NCBI GenBank assembly: GCA_003049485.1
Contig: PYST01000100.1
Span: 38,832 to 102,831, forward strand
Origin: Ophioceras dolichostomum
Lineage: Eukaryota > Ascomycota > Sordariomycetes > Magnaporthales > Ophioceraceae
Length of the DNA: 64,000 nt
Direction: 5' to 3'
The translations under genes were made by a program, and so were the position numbers. This document shows positions 21,690 to 34,298 of the stretch, piece by piece. The stretch's first letter is position 1, and every line of letters starts with the position of its first letter. The notes below the pieces were generated by a model that saw only the letters and a program-made list of their open reading frames with translations, searched no databases and was not told the origin of the DNA.

Positions 21690-23089
21690 AGAGAGTTCTT
21701 ATGAGTCAACAAATCGGGCTCCCCTGATCGCAGGCAGTTAAGCTTCGGTATGACCCAGCCCGTGTTCGCGAGTTCGTTCCCTCAGCCCGAGGCTTTAGCT
21801 GGGCTGGAAGCTGGGGGGTAGCTGTGAGTGGGGCACTATGTCATAAGATGGCTGGTCGACCCAACTTGGGCTCTAACCAATTCCACCTGTGAGAATTTCA
21901 CCACCAAATGGCATCACCTCTTCTAGAGGCAAGATACCCGTATGTGGTAGCTGGTCAAACGACTGCGCTGCTACCAGAAAGCTTAGAAGATTAATGCAAA
22001 TTGTTGGGGACAACTTGGTGACTGCCTCTGTTTCAGTCGAATGACTAAACTCCCAACAGCAAGCCTATTTTCGACAAACCTAAGCCTCAAGCGGCCACAA
22101 TCGGGACCCCCAAGTTGTCTGAAGTCCTGCATTTGTTAGAATACATCTCAAACGGAATAGGTGCAGGTGGGCATAATGTAGCCAAGATCTGGAGGTACAT
22201 ACCACATGGCTGGCTGCGCGCGACATGGCTCCAACACGGTTGAAAGTGACGGCACGATGTATGGAGTGTATGGCTGGTGGCCTTTTGGGCAGCAGGCTTC
22301 TGAGTTCAACCCTTTCCCCCCAGCCAGTGACAGTGCGACGTCAGGTGGCACTGACCACGGACGGACCACTGACAGCACACCACATTGAAATCTTCCTCAG
22401 CTGGAATCTGCTGGCTCCCCTAACTACGAGACTCTTGGATTGATGCGGGATCAGTGCGATCAAATCCATTTCCAGTTGCGCCAACTCCGGACATCACCAC
22501 CGCCCGCACCCACAACCCACAGCTTCGGCCGCTATTATCACCTCCTTCACCTTCACCCTGTCAAACCCCGCAGAAACCTTTCTTCCACCTCAGAGTATCA
22601 TCTTCCGGGTTTTTGTTGAGTTATTGCTAGGATCGGTTCCTTCTTTTTTCCATTCTTTCTAGTTCTTTTTGCTCCGGTTAACCCACCGACTTCTGACGCA
22701 AAACGGTGGCTCACCTTCCAACTTGCAGCCCTGCGCGCCCCTCATATCCATTTGCTTGTCGAGCCTTCCGCCTCCGAGCTCGACTTCATCCAAACCTTTC
22801 GGCCACCAACACCACCCCCTCCCTCCCTCCTCCTCCTCGGCCCCTCCCTCAAGAGCCTCCACCCTCCACCGCAAAATCGCATCTCCGCCCACGGCGCGCA
22901 CCACCTTTTCGACATCGCGTGCCCTCCCCTCCAACCCGCCCATTCCGCATTATCTCAGCACTTCCAATCTGCCAGGCGAAGTCGCTCTCCCGTTCTGCCT
23001 GACCGCCCACACGTCACTCTTACTGAACGCTCGCTTGATCGCCAACGTAGCGTGAGGGGGCACCTCAGCTACATCCGACGCACCAAAAG
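21690..23089. other. Divergent intergenic, long B55 leader
   Basis: No gene is seen. The last 500 bases are C/T-rich with several short upstream ATGs, as in a long 5' leader of the B55 gene. Confidence 0.4.
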
Positions 23090-25166
23090 ATGGTCGAAGC
23101 AGACACAAACTCCCCAACGTGGAAGTTTACGCAGTATGTGATTTTTATTCTACTCTTAGCCCTCCACGCCTGCACCCAACCCACACATTCATTCAGCCCT
23201 TTCCGGGCCGGCGCCTGCGATGCCACCACCCACAGCCCGATACCGAGATATTTGCGCTCGACGCACACGCACCCGCCCACACCATGCGCCATTCATCTTG
23301 GGCAAACCATACTGACAGCAACCACAGGTGCTTTGGCGACAAAGGAGATGTGGAGGACATCACTGAAGGCAAGCAGTCCGGCCCCGGCTCCCGCTTTCTG
23401 CGGCCATCACCGCATGCTCTGCTCTTGGTTTGTTTGTCGCCACACAAGCTGACCTCCATATAGCTGATATCATCAGTACCGTCGAGTTCGATCATACCGG
23501 GAACTATTTGGCTACGGGTGATAAGGGAGGGCGAGTTGTGCTGTTCGAGCGCAACGAGACGGTGGGCATCCTCTCTGTTATGCCTCATATCATCTCCCTT
23601 CCTCCCTACCGTTCATCCCGCCTCACTCTCCCTTGCCTCTCGTTGCTGACCAATCCTCCGTTCAGAAAAAAACCTGCGAGTACAAGTTCCACACCGAGTT
23701 CCAGTCCCACGAACCAGAATTCGACTATCTGAAGTCTCTGGAGATTGAAGAGAAGATCAACAAGATAAAATGGTGTCGGCGTCAGAATGCGTCCCACTAC
23801 CTGCTCTCGACCAACGACAAGACCATCAAGCTGTGGAAGGTCTTCGAGAAGTCACTCAAGGTCGTGGCCGAGAACAACCTATCCCATGACTTGACCCCAG
23901 CAAACATTGCTGGTGGAGGGGGCACACCGCGGGCTCCTCCACCGCACGCGACGTTCCGGAACGCCGCCGACCTGAAGCTACCAAGGCTCACCCACCACGA
24001 TACTGTCGTAGCCGCCGTTCCACGCCGAACCTATGCGAATGCCCATGCCTATCACATCAACAGCATCTCAGTCAACAGTGACGGGGAGACGTTCATCAGC
24101 AGCGACGACCTCCGCATAAACCTGTGGAACCTGAACATCCAGGAACAGAGCTTCAACATCGTCGATATCAAGCCTGCCAACATGGAGGAACTGACGGAGG
24201 TCATCACCGCTGCCGAGTTCCACCCCATGAGCTGCAATCTGTTCATGTACGCAAGCTCGAAGGGCACCATCAAGCTTGCTGACATGCGGGAGAGTGCTCT
24301 GTGCGATCAACATGCCAAGCGTACGTCTGAAAATAAAACCAACCTGGTTCTCACTTCTCCCCCCTGACCTCATTCCATTTTATTCACTCTCTAGTATGCT
24401 ACCATTCGTCGCCTTCCCGTCTATCTCCCACACTCTTCAACTTACTAATTGGACTCTCACCTCTCGGGTACCTGTGGCCTTCTCTACAGTGTTCGAGCAG
24501 GAGGAAGACCCGTCGTCCCGGTCGTTCTTCTCGGAGATAATCTCTTCCATATCTGACGTCCGCTTCTCCTACGACGGGCGCTACATCCTCTCGAGAGACT
24601 ACTTGACCGTCAAGATCTGGGACGTCAACATGGACCGGCAACCGATCAAGACAATCCCGATCCACGAGCACCTGCGGCCAAGGTTGTGTGACACATATGA
24701 GAACGACAGCATATTCGACAAGTTCGAGGTCGTCTTTTCGGGCGACGCCAAGAATGTGATGACCGGCAGCTACAACAACAACTTCATGATCTATCCTTCA
24801 GATCCGGAGAAGGAGGTCGAGGTGGTCCTGCAAGCTGATAAGTCGGCCTTCAAGGCCAAGAAGGTCGGCGTGCCCACGCCTATCAACTCATCTACGTCTC
24901 CTACGGCGAACGGCGGTAAGAAGGGGGGGTCTAGGGCGGGGAGCCCCGCGGCTGGGCAGGGCCAGAGGATGAGGAAGGAGACGGACGCGGATCAGATCGA
25001 CTTCAACAAGAAGATCCTGCATATGAGCTGGCACCCCTTCGAAGACAGCATCGCGATCGCGGCTACGAACAACGTGAGTGACCCTCCTTCTAGGCTGAGG
25101 CTTGGTTGTGTGCTAATTCGAGCCTTTTCTGCGTGTTTTCAGCTCTTCGTGTTTTCTGCTCTGTAG
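23090..25166 (+). CDS. CDC55: PP2A regulatory subunit B (B55/Cdc55), WD40 propeller
   Basis: Six exons (23090-23133, 23328-23368, 23464-23561, 23666-24320, 24490-25073, 25143-25166) give 481 aa. B55 signatures are plain: ADIISTVEFDHTGNYLATGD, GGRVVLFERNE, YKFHTEFQSHEPEFDYLKSL, EIEEKINKIKW, HAYHINSISVNSDGETFISS, DDLRINLWNL, ITAAEFHPMSCNLFMYASSK, FFSEIISSISDVRFS, RYILSRDYLTVKIWDVN. B55 docks on the PP2A scaffold and selects phospho-substrates in mitotic exit, stress and morphogenesis. Two disordered insertions are present: a Gly/Pro segment after LSHDLTPAN, and a Ser/Gly/Lys segment near residues 415-450. Intron 2 is GC-AG. The last coding exon is only 24 nt. Confidence 0.95.
23369..23463 (+). 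other. GC-AG intron in the B55 gene
   Basis: Exon 2 ends ACTGAAG and the intron starts GCAAGC, ending ATATAG. Only this junction joins DVEDITE to ADIISTVEF, which is continuous in the B55 family. No nearby GT donor restores the frame. Confidence 0.85.
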
Positions 25167-28100
25167 AAGGCTAGACGCTACAGGATGGTGGGAGGCGCAT
25201 TTCGGGGCAGTCGATGGTGCTATATATGCTTTCCCCGAGGCAACATGTGTCCTTTTCTTGGCGTACCTGGAGCTTGGGAGACAACGAGCGAGAGTGGTGA
25301 AATAAGAAGAAGAGTATTGAAGGAGAAAGAACGAAGACCACCGTTGCGAATTCAGTACCTGTCGGCCGACTCAAGGGTGACTCGACCCGGCTTGTCCACA
25401 CGGCCTGTCCACACGGCCCTGACATTCCTCTCCTTCGCTGGAGGGGTGCACACACCCGGCCAGGGAACCTGCGTGGACCCGGAATCCGATGCATGCAGTA
25501 TAGGGACGGGAGCATGAAGCTGAGCATCTCTCATGTTTGGATGGTCGTTGTAGACTCTATTATGCATGGACTGGGGTTGAGGATGGTCGAGTCTGACCAT
25601 AGGCGGTGCTATCTCTGTGGGCATCGGACACAAAAGCTCAAACTAGACCGATCACTGGGCGGATGGGCGGATGGGCGGGGCCAGGGGAGGGGGTATATCC
25701 TATACCTTCCTCCTACCATCTTTGTATCCAGCCGAGCAGGAGGGCGGCGGTTTGGATCCAACAGGCCGGTTAGAGGTGGGGGCCCTTGATGGTGAGGGCC
25801 AAGAGGTCTCATTCTCCAACAGATGCGAATAGAGCTTTGCATCCTGGGGCGGCCGGGGACTCGGTGGCTGTTGTCAGCTTACTTGGCTGAGTGCCTACAT
25901 GCATGTCTTTGCCTTGCTACCTTACTTGAGCGGTTGGTAGAGTAATGGCAGTGAGGGAGGCATGGCTAGCGGATCGGCAGTATCGGAAGTAGCCGAACAT
26001 GGCGACTGTGGACAGTGGTCACACCGACTGCGCGACAGACAGTCACTTTCCCCCCTGAACTTTTGGCAATAGATAGCAAAGAAGAAGAAAAAATTGCACT
26101 TTATACTGAAGCATGTGTGTATAAGAAAGGGATCCATTTACTAGGTAGGTGGAAGAAGCATGTAATTATGAGGTAAGGTTAGGTGTTCACTCGACAAGCA
26201 AATACCCTCCCTCCACGCTAACTCTAAGCACCTACCTACCCGGCACCTATCGACATTAACCAATTTTACCTAGGCACGTATTCTTTGGCACATGTAGTTG
26301 TAAGCATCCGTATACAGGTTGTTATACTCCCCCCTAGACTCTTCATCTTAGCGCTTTGTCCACATGGTAGATACTTTAGCCTCCTGGCAACTCCCCCGTG
26401 AGCGGGAGTTTATCAACCTCGTAAAAACGCTCGATCCTAACACATATACTATAATGTACGTTATTGATACTAAATAGGTAGGTAGGTACCTATGCACAGG
26501 TAGTTGTAGTCGATGATGGTACCTTGCATGGCAAACACGCCCCGCTGCCAGTGTGGGATGTCGAATATCTTTTGGGTTAGCGAGGTGGCTCCGAGGTGGT
26601 GATTTGCAGCAGGGCCGGCGGCTGCGTCTGCCGAAGGCCGAGAGCTTCAAGTTCGTGATAGCTACCTAGGCTGCTGCGGGCGGGCGGTTGAACCCGCCGG
26701 GTTGAGGAAAATTCAATGACACGGGGGTAGCTATGGGGCAGGCACAAATATTGATGACCTCAGTGCCTCTGCAACACAGCTGTCACAGTCTACACCTGTT
26801 TAGTGGACTGCTGAGCAATACGGCCTACACCCATTCCGTCCGCAGAGGTGCAAGCGCGTCACAATACCTTAGTTGCTCGCTGAGCTCCCGCCATCCCCGC
26901 CTTCACTGCTTGCTGCCGAGGCCACTGATGGCCGGACTACCACAGTACTGCTGGAGAATTTCAGCGAAATTTGCCCGGCATATTACCACGCCAGCCTAGC
27001 ATGCAGCAGGGGCTGCAGGGCCTGCGGGCGATTCTGATCGATTCAGGGTTGCTTCCGTGGCAGGGGTGGGTCACCTCTTTAACCTCAACTCAGCGCTCTG
27101 GCCGGCCTGTGCCTGTGCCCCTGTTTTTTTATAACCATATCTCCACCACGAACCACCATTGACCACCCACCACGGGGAAGACAGCACCGTCCTCGCTCAT
27201 GTTGCTCCGGTGGTTCCTTTCCTCTGACTCCCCGCTGACTGAAGGACTGAGGGACTGAGGGACTGAGGGGAGGGACTGAGCCAGATAAAATGGCAAGTGG
27301 ATGATGAATGGTGGTGGTGCGCTGACACGGGGCACACGGGAATTAATACCACGAATTGACTTTTAGTGCGCTTCGCAGCTGCCGTAGTTGGTGGCATTTA
27401 GGACTGCCGAACCTCCTCATTTTCTGATTCCTTAAGATTGACGTGGAAGCAACGTTGGATTGCTTTTTGACCGGTCTCTCTCATTCTCTCACTCTGTCCT
27501 CTTCGGTGCTCATTCACTCACTCACTTACTTCTCCTGTTGCCTGTCTCCTTTTCCCTTTCCCCTTCCCTCTTCTTCCTACGAGACCTGCACCACCACCGC
27601 ATACCATCGAGGTACTCAGGATCCAGCATCCCTCGTTCCATATCCCATACGGTTCACGGCATACAACACACACTCACTACCGGAACAGACTCAGTCACAT
27701 CGCCAGATCGCCCACCGACAACCGCCCTGCCGAGTCCACTCTGCCCCGCTACATCCCAACACGCCTTGTGGTGTGCTACTGCGCGCAGTTATAACTCCTC
27801 CTCGTGGCTGTTTGATTCCTCTGGTCCATCCGGTCCTTCTTACAACCTACCCCAGCCGGCAGTCGTGTCAGCAGTGAGCCGACAAGGCAGGACAACCTTT
27901 GAATAAAATACCGGAGACACGGTTCGAGAACTGAATGGACAGATCGGGAGTTTGGAGCCCTGAGCCCTAGACCACGTTTGAACGAAGACGGACAAGACGG
28001 ACGGACAGACGGACAGACGGACAGATAGACAGCAGACATACGACGGTCCAGCTCGATTGGGTCGTCCCGTCCGATCCTTCCAGAACCTTTCCAGAACGAG

Positions 28101-28318
28101 AACTACCTGTACCTGCGTAAACGAACCACTGCCCACCACCCGCGCCGCACACACTCGCACTCGGCCTCGGCCTCGGCATCCGCGTCAGCAGAAACACACA
28201 CCCGTACGTTTTCGTCTAGCCCAGCACCAGCAGCCGGGGCAGGCACTGTGAGTCGTCAGCCTCAACCAACCGTCAAAACCAGCGCAGGAATTCAGGGAGA
28301 AAAAAGAGTTTCGACTCC
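25167..28318. other. 3.15-kb gene-free stretch
   Basis: No convincing coding gene. Contents seen: CCTA/TAGG clusters (26142-26150, 26228-26252, 26475-26497), a 7-bp inverted repeat AACTCCC/GGGAGTT (26389-26410), a GACTGAGG repeat (27237-27268), and GACGGACA repeats (27996-28027). From about 27440 the sequence is C/T-rich and then Gln/Pro-codon-like, probably the long 5' leader of YEA4. Confidence 0.45.
27237..27268 (+). repeat. 8-bp tandem repeat GACTGAGG, 4 copies
   Basis: GACTGAAG followed by three GACTGAGG units, then a partial copy after GGAGG. Confidence 0.75.
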
Positions 28319-29892
28319 ATGACCGCCCACCCGAATGCGCGACGCCGCCAGACCCTCCAGAAATCGCATCAGCATGCAATCCCCAAGGCTCCTCCCACCC
28401 CGCGTGTGATCAATGCCGCGCCATTGCTCGAGAAGGCCGAAATGTACGGAATCGACGACGACCGGCCGATCTACTCGAGGATCATGGCCCTCGCCGGCCA
28501 GATCTTCATCGAGACGATCCCGCAATGGCTCGCCATCGGCGCCATGCTGAGCCTCATATTTGGAGGATGTTGCTCCAACGTGTTCGCGCTCGAAGCGATT
28601 GTCAAGGTTGAGCCGGCCAGCGGTATGTTTGTCGCCTTGTCCTATCAGGTTGTTCCATGCCCGTACCATGCCTTGTCATTTTCTGTACTCTACTGCTTCG
28701 TTTCCGAGCCCGGGTTGTTGCATGATGGTGATGGTGATGGTGATAATTCAGGCGAGGGGCAGTGGGATTCGGACATTGGCCGACGCTAAAAACTAACGGG
28801 TCGCGGCGGGGTCAATTGCTTTCGCAATGGTTGCGCACACATACAGGAACTCTCTTAACCTTCGTTCAATTCCTCTTCGTGGCCGTGACGGGCTACGTCT
28901 CGCAGTTCGACCGCAGCCGGCCGCCCTTCTTCGTCAAGCCGAACAAGGTCCCGATCCGACGGTGGCTGATCAACATCGTGTTGTTCTTCAGTATCAATGT
29001 GCTCAACAACCATGCCTTCAGCTACGACATCTCGGTGCCGGTGCACATTATACTCCGGTCCGGCGGCAGCATCACTACCATGATCGCGGGCTTCCTGTAC
29101 GGCAAGAGGTACCCTCGGATCCAGGTCGTGGCGGTGCTCCTCCTGACGGTCGGGGTGGTGACGGCGGCTTGGTCAGATGCGCAGACGAAGACTAGAGACG
29201 CTTCAGCAGCGGCGACGGAGGAGCACCACGGCAGCCAGAGCTTCGCGACCGGCCTGGGAATCCTCTTTTTTGCGCAGGTGCTGTCCGCCATCATGGGCCT
29301 CTACACGGAGGAAACATACCGACAGTACGGCCCGCAGTGGAAGGAGAATCTGTTCTACTCGCACATCCTCTCATTGCCGCTGTTCCTGCCGTTCCTTCCG
29401 TCGTTGGTCCGCCAGTTCATGAAACTCGCGCGCAGCGACCCGCTGCCCCTCCCCACAGCATACGCCAGCCGCCTCCTGAGCAGCAGCACGATGGGGATCG
29501 GCGACACATCCTCGCTAGAGGGTGGTGGTGGTGCCACGCAGCCACCGCCGCAACTGGCGGTACAAATCCAGAAGGGCCTCGAGAAGATCCATCTGCCCAG
29601 TCAGCTGGTGTACCTGGCTCTCAACGTGCTCACGCAGTACGCCTGCATCCGCGGCGTCAACCTGCTGGCGGCCGCCTCGTCGGCGCTCACCGTCACCATC
29701 GTGCTCAACATCCGCAAGCTGGTCAGTCTGCTGTTGAGCATCTGGCTGTTCGGGAACAGGCTGGCTGCGGGAACGCTGGTGGGTGCTGTGGTGGTGTTCT
29801 TCTCGGGGGGGCTGTACTCGCTTGGGGGGAAGAAGCAGCGTAAACCGACCCCACGGCCGAGGGCGGCCAGCCACCTGATCAAGGCCGGGTGA
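28319..29892 (+). CDS. YEA4: UDP-N-acetylglucosamine transporter, YEA4/SLC35B type
   Basis: Exons 28319-28622 and 28847-29892 give 449 aa; intron GTATGT to ATACAG. The protein is a drug/metabolite-type nucleotide-sugar transporter with about ten membrane helices: first WLAIGAMLSLIFGGCCSNVFAL, then TLLTFVQFLFVAVTGYVSQF. The family block RRWLINIVLFFSINVLNNHA, SYDISVPVHIILRSGGS and GFLYGKRYP, and later GIRGVN-like CIRGVNLLAAASSALTVTIV with LNIRKLVSLLLSIWLFGN, identify the SLC35B4/Yea4 clade. Yeast Yea4 moves UDP-GlcNAc across the ER membrane for chitin synthesis. A basic N-terminal extension and a Ser/Gly loop between helices are extra. Long leader sequence precedes the ATG. Confidence 0.92.
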
Positions 29893-30739
29893 TGCTGCCC
29901 GGGCTTTGGTGGTTTCGTTGCGTCTTAGTCTTTCTTGCTTCCCCCCTTGCGTCTACATGGCCCATTCATTCGCATAGATTCGACCGGAAAAGGTTACATA
30001 TGTACTAGTAGCTTCTCCAGCCCGGCCTGCTTTTGTCTTGTGCCAGACAAGCGGTCATTTAAATGGATGCGTTATTCAGTTGACTTGTGAGATTGCTCAG
30101 AGAACATAGGATGTGACTGCTGCAACTTGGGTCATCGGTCACATATCGGTACTCTTTCACGGCTTGCTTTTTTTTTGTTTTAATAATTTCCAACGGGAGG
30201 AATACTAGCTTTAAGCAAGAGCCTAGGCTGCCTAGGTAGGTAGGTAGGTACGCATACATAGATATGGACCTGCTAGTTACGCCTATACGAGCGTCAATGT
30301 CAGTCGCTGCTTTCAGGTCGTTCCTTTCAGTGGGTGTGTGCCCCTTGCAGGGATTGATGCTCTTAGTTGCGTCACACCAGACAGAACCCCAGTCGCTGTA
30401 CCTCACTAAAAATACCGCTCGGCCCGCCGCATTGGAGCCTAACGGCAGCCATAAAAGTCCCAACCGCCATCGGTTTCCGGAGACGGGAGGTCCCACATGC
30501 GCCATTCCCCATTTGTGAACTCCGGTTGGGTCGAAGTGCAGCTGTCACACAGAACGCCCTTGAAAGCCCTTTGTGAGACATTGCACCTTCAAGAGGTATT
30601 TTAACTGGAAGAAGACCTTCTAGACAAAGTACTGAGACTGCAGTGATTAAATACCTTGCCTAGAGGTTCCTACCCCTCAGTATACCGTCAGGTATACTCG
30701 TATTATCAGCGACCGTCCGCCGTCAAATCCCCACTGGCG
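29893..30739. other. Intergenic YEA4-AMP deaminase
   Basis: No gene is seen. It contains a CCTAGG/TAGG run (30227-30249) and T-rich sequence near 30166-30186. Confidence 0.4.
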
Positions 30740-33700
30740 ATGGCAGGTAAGTTTTCTGTCTGACTGGTCACGGGCCCAGTCTCAAGTCTGATATTGAGTT
30801 TTCCGATCTTGAAGGCTTGCTGACGCAAGACAAACCACGCTCCCGCCGCGTTGTTTTGTTCCGTAAAAGAGCGTTTCTTTTCAGACGACCCGTTATCGGG
30901 CTCTAATTCGCCCAAGCTGAGCGCGATGCAGATGCCGACTGACGGCATCTCGGACGACGACGATGAGGAGGCCGGCGAGGCGCGGCAGAGCGGCACGGAC
31001 TCGGAGGATGGGGAAGAGGGAGAGCGCATCGGAGGGGAAAGGCCCCGTACCGAGCCCGAAGCAGAGGACCGCAACGACGATGTCCAGGAAGGCATGCTGC
31101 CTCGCGACCTGCAGAGGCGGACGACTTTTTATGACCCTGTGGCTGAGCGTCAGATGAGCCAGACGGACGCCAAGCTCTTCTACCAGAGGAGCCAGCTGGA
31201 GCGCAGCAAGACGGGCAGCACTTCTTGGGGCCCGCGACAGTTCCAGTCAGCTCTCCAGGGCACTCCTCATGGGAGCCCGAGCTTCTCGAGCATGGGCATG
31301 AGTGGGAGCGTGGACGAGCTTACTCATGGCCCGTTGCCGCCGTCTTGGAACGAGCTCGCCGCAAGTCCCACCCTCTCGGCATCGATGCATGGTGGGCCTG
31401 GGCCTGGCTCCGAGAAGGGCAGCGGCCGAGATAGCCTCTTCCTGGCCGATGGTCTGCGGAGTCGTGGGAGTCTTACGCAGATGAGCCACCTTGTTGGGAA
31501 TGGGCATGCTAGCACAGGGCAGTCCAAGGCCCCTAACCCGCCAGAGACGTCGACCAGCCATGCAAGCGGCACAGCTTTGGCCGCAAGCATATCGGCGCCA
31601 CCAGGCATCGGAAGCGCCACCTACTCGGATGCCGACGTGCAGATCACTGCCGAGCTTAGCTCCATCTTCAAGAACGTCCAGAACATCTTGGACCTGCGGC
31701 GCAAGTACATCAGCTTGTCGCTGCAGCGCGAGACGGACAACCCCAAGGACCAAGCTGGTTGGAATATCTACCCACCACCCCCTGAGCCGTCATGGATCGA
31801 GGGCCGGGAGAAGGCCGCCGCCGCGAGCGCAGCCCAGACATCGAACAGCGTCAGCAACAGCATGGCTAACAGTATGGTGCTGGGCGAGTCGTCTGAGGGG
31901 GCAGCCTCTGGCACGGGCACTAAAACGCCGAAGAGGCGGAAGCCTGGTCAGGCCATAGGGGAGGATTTCGACCTGGCCGACCTCTTGCCCCTGCCGGGTC
32001 CCGATGAGAACACCAGGTTCCGCCTTGATGAGAGCGGGGTATACCAAGTGTTCGACAACGAGGCTGCCGAGGCGGCAGACCAGCCTGCGATTCGAGTCCC
32101 GACACTGAGGGAGTTCTATATCGACCTGGACACCATCACTACCGTCTCCGCGGATGGCCCCAGCAAGAGCTTCGCGTACCGCCGGTTGCAGTATCTCGAG
32201 GGCAAGTTCAACCTGTACGTGCTGCTCAACGAGTACCAAGAAACAGCAGACAGCAAGCGGGTGCCACATCGCGACTTCTACAACGTGCGCAAGGTAGATA
32301 CCCACGTGCACCATTCCGCCTGCATGAACCAGAAGCACCTCCTCCGCTTCATCAAGAGCAAGATGAAGAAGTGCCCTGACGAGGTGGTGCTTTTCCGTGA
32401 CGGAAAGCATCTCACCCTCGCCGAGGTGTTCGAGAGCATCAATCTCACGGCGTATGATCTGAGCATCGACACTCTGGACATGCACGCGCACACGGACTCA
32501 TTCCACAGGTTTGACAAGTTCAACCTCAAATACAACCCCATCGGGGAGTCGCGGCTGCGGACCATCTTCCTGAAGACGGACAACACTATCAAGGGCCGGT
32601 ACCTGGCCGAGATCACCAAGGAGGTGATCTCGGATCTGGAGTCGAGCAAGTACCAGATGGTCGAGTGGCGCATCTCGATCTACGGCAAGTCGATAGACGA
32701 ATGGTCCAAGCTGGCGGCGTGGGTCGTCGACAACAAGCTGTTCTCGCACAACGTGCGCTGGCTGATCCAGATCCCGCGGCTGTACGACGTGTACAAGGCG
32801 ACCGGCCTGATGGACAACTACGAGCAGGTGGTGCGCAACCTCTTCGAGCCGCTCTTCGAGGTCACGCGGGACCCGAGCCGCCACCCGAAGCTCCACGTCT
32901 TCCTGCAGCGCGTCATCGGCCTCGACAGCGTCGACGACGAGAGCAAGGTCGAGCGGCGCCTGTGGAAGAAGTACCCCGTGCCGCGGGACTGGGAGTCGAA
33001 GCAGAACCCGCCCTACAGCTACTGGATCTACCACCTCTACGCCAACATGACCTCGCTCAACTTCTGGCGACGACGCAGGGGCTTCAACACCTTCGTCCTG
33101 CGCCCGCACTGCGGCGAGGCCGGCGACAGTGAGCACCTGGCCGTGGCGGCGCTGTGCTGCCACAGCATCAGCCACGGCCTGCTGCTGCGCAAGGTGCCCA
33201 TCCTGCAGTACGTCTTCTACCTCGACCGGATCGGCATCGCCATGTCGCCGCTCAGCAACAACGCGCTCTTCCTGGCCTACGAGCGCAACCCGTTCCACCA
33301 GTACTTCAAGCGCGGGCTCAACGTATCGCTGTCGACCGACGACCCGCTGCAGTTCGCCTTCACGAAGGAGCCCCTGATCGAGGAGTACGCCGTCGCGGCG
33401 CAGATCTACAAGCTCAGCCCGGTGGACATGTGCGAGCTGGCCAAGAACTCGGTCAAGCAGAGCGGCTACGAGCACTCGGTCAAGGAGCAGTGGCTGGGCC
33501 ACGACTTCCATCGACCGGGGAGGCGCGGAAACACCATGGCCAAGACGAACGTCCCCGATAGGAGGGAGGAGTTCAGATTCCAGACGCTGACTGAGGAGAG
33601 ACAAATGTTCGTGCGCGGCTTGGCAATCACCACCCCATTCACTTCTCCTTCTTCACAGATGACATCACAGATGACAGTCTCAACCCACTGCCGTCGAGGG

Positions 33701-34298
33701 TAATAATAGCAATAGTACTTGTGCGCTAACTATAGTCTCTCACGTCTCGTCGAGCAGGGTCGAGAAGTACGCATCCTTCACGCTGGACTCGAACGGCGCC
33801 ATCGTGGCTCCGTCCGAGGCCAGCAACAGCAATAACGCGGCCGGCAGTGGCGGCGGTCCCGTCACGTCGGCGCCACAGCCGGGTTCGCCCGCGCTGTCGC
33901 AACCGCTAGGCTCGCCGGCATTCCGGTCTTACACTCACCCGCCCGCTACAGGAGCCAGGGCAACGGGACAAGGCCCGCCCCCTATCGACCTGTCCTCCCC
34001 GTCTTCCCCCTCGGCTTCCCAGGTCGGCGGCAGCGGCAGCGGGTCAGGCCAGACTCCTACTCCCATCTCGCCCGGCCTGATCCTACCCTCGCCGCTGCCC
34101 GTCGCGGCGGGGCCATCTGGCAGCGGAGGTGGAGGTGGAGGCGGCAGCGACGGCAGCCGCAAGGACTCGCATCACATGTCCGGCAGCGAGCCCCGATACT
34201 TCCCGGGCGTTGTGGCTAGGAGCCAGCGCCGGAACAGTGTCCGGCAGAGCTCGTGGCACGAGTCTGATGATGCTAGTGGGAGGAGCCCGAAGCGTTGA
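30740..34298 (+). CDS. AMD1: AMP deaminase
   Basis: Exons 30740-30746 (ATG GCA G), 30885-33606 and 33758-34298 give 1089 aa. AMP deaminase converts AMP to IMP and ammonia, steering the adenylate pool and purine cycle in the cytosol. Zinc-site motifs are KVDTHVHHSACMN (about residue 472-484), RPHCGEAGDSEHLAVA (from ~742) and the catalytic SLSTDDPLQF (~817-826), followed by TKEPLIEEY and the conserved KTNVPDRREEFR. The first ~290 residues are acidic and Ser/Gly-rich, regulatory in the family. The last exon encodes ~180 residues of Ser/Pro/Gly-rich tail. Exon 1 was chosen because a GTAAGT follows ATGGCAG and the acceptor TTTCAG gives MADDPLSGSNSP in phase. The in-frame ATG at 30851 lies inside this proposed intron. 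Confidence 0.93.

Noticed and set aside
25167..28318. Possible degenerate transposon in the gene-poor gap
   Set aside because: No terminal repeats, target duplications, transposase or reverse-transcriptase fragments were seen, and no obvious AT-rich RIP-like collapse.
32498..33604. 368-codon minus-strand ORF within AMP deaminase
   Set aside because: A GC-rich shadow of the strongly conserved catalytic domain. Its composition (Val/Leu/Arg/His) is typical of antisense frames.
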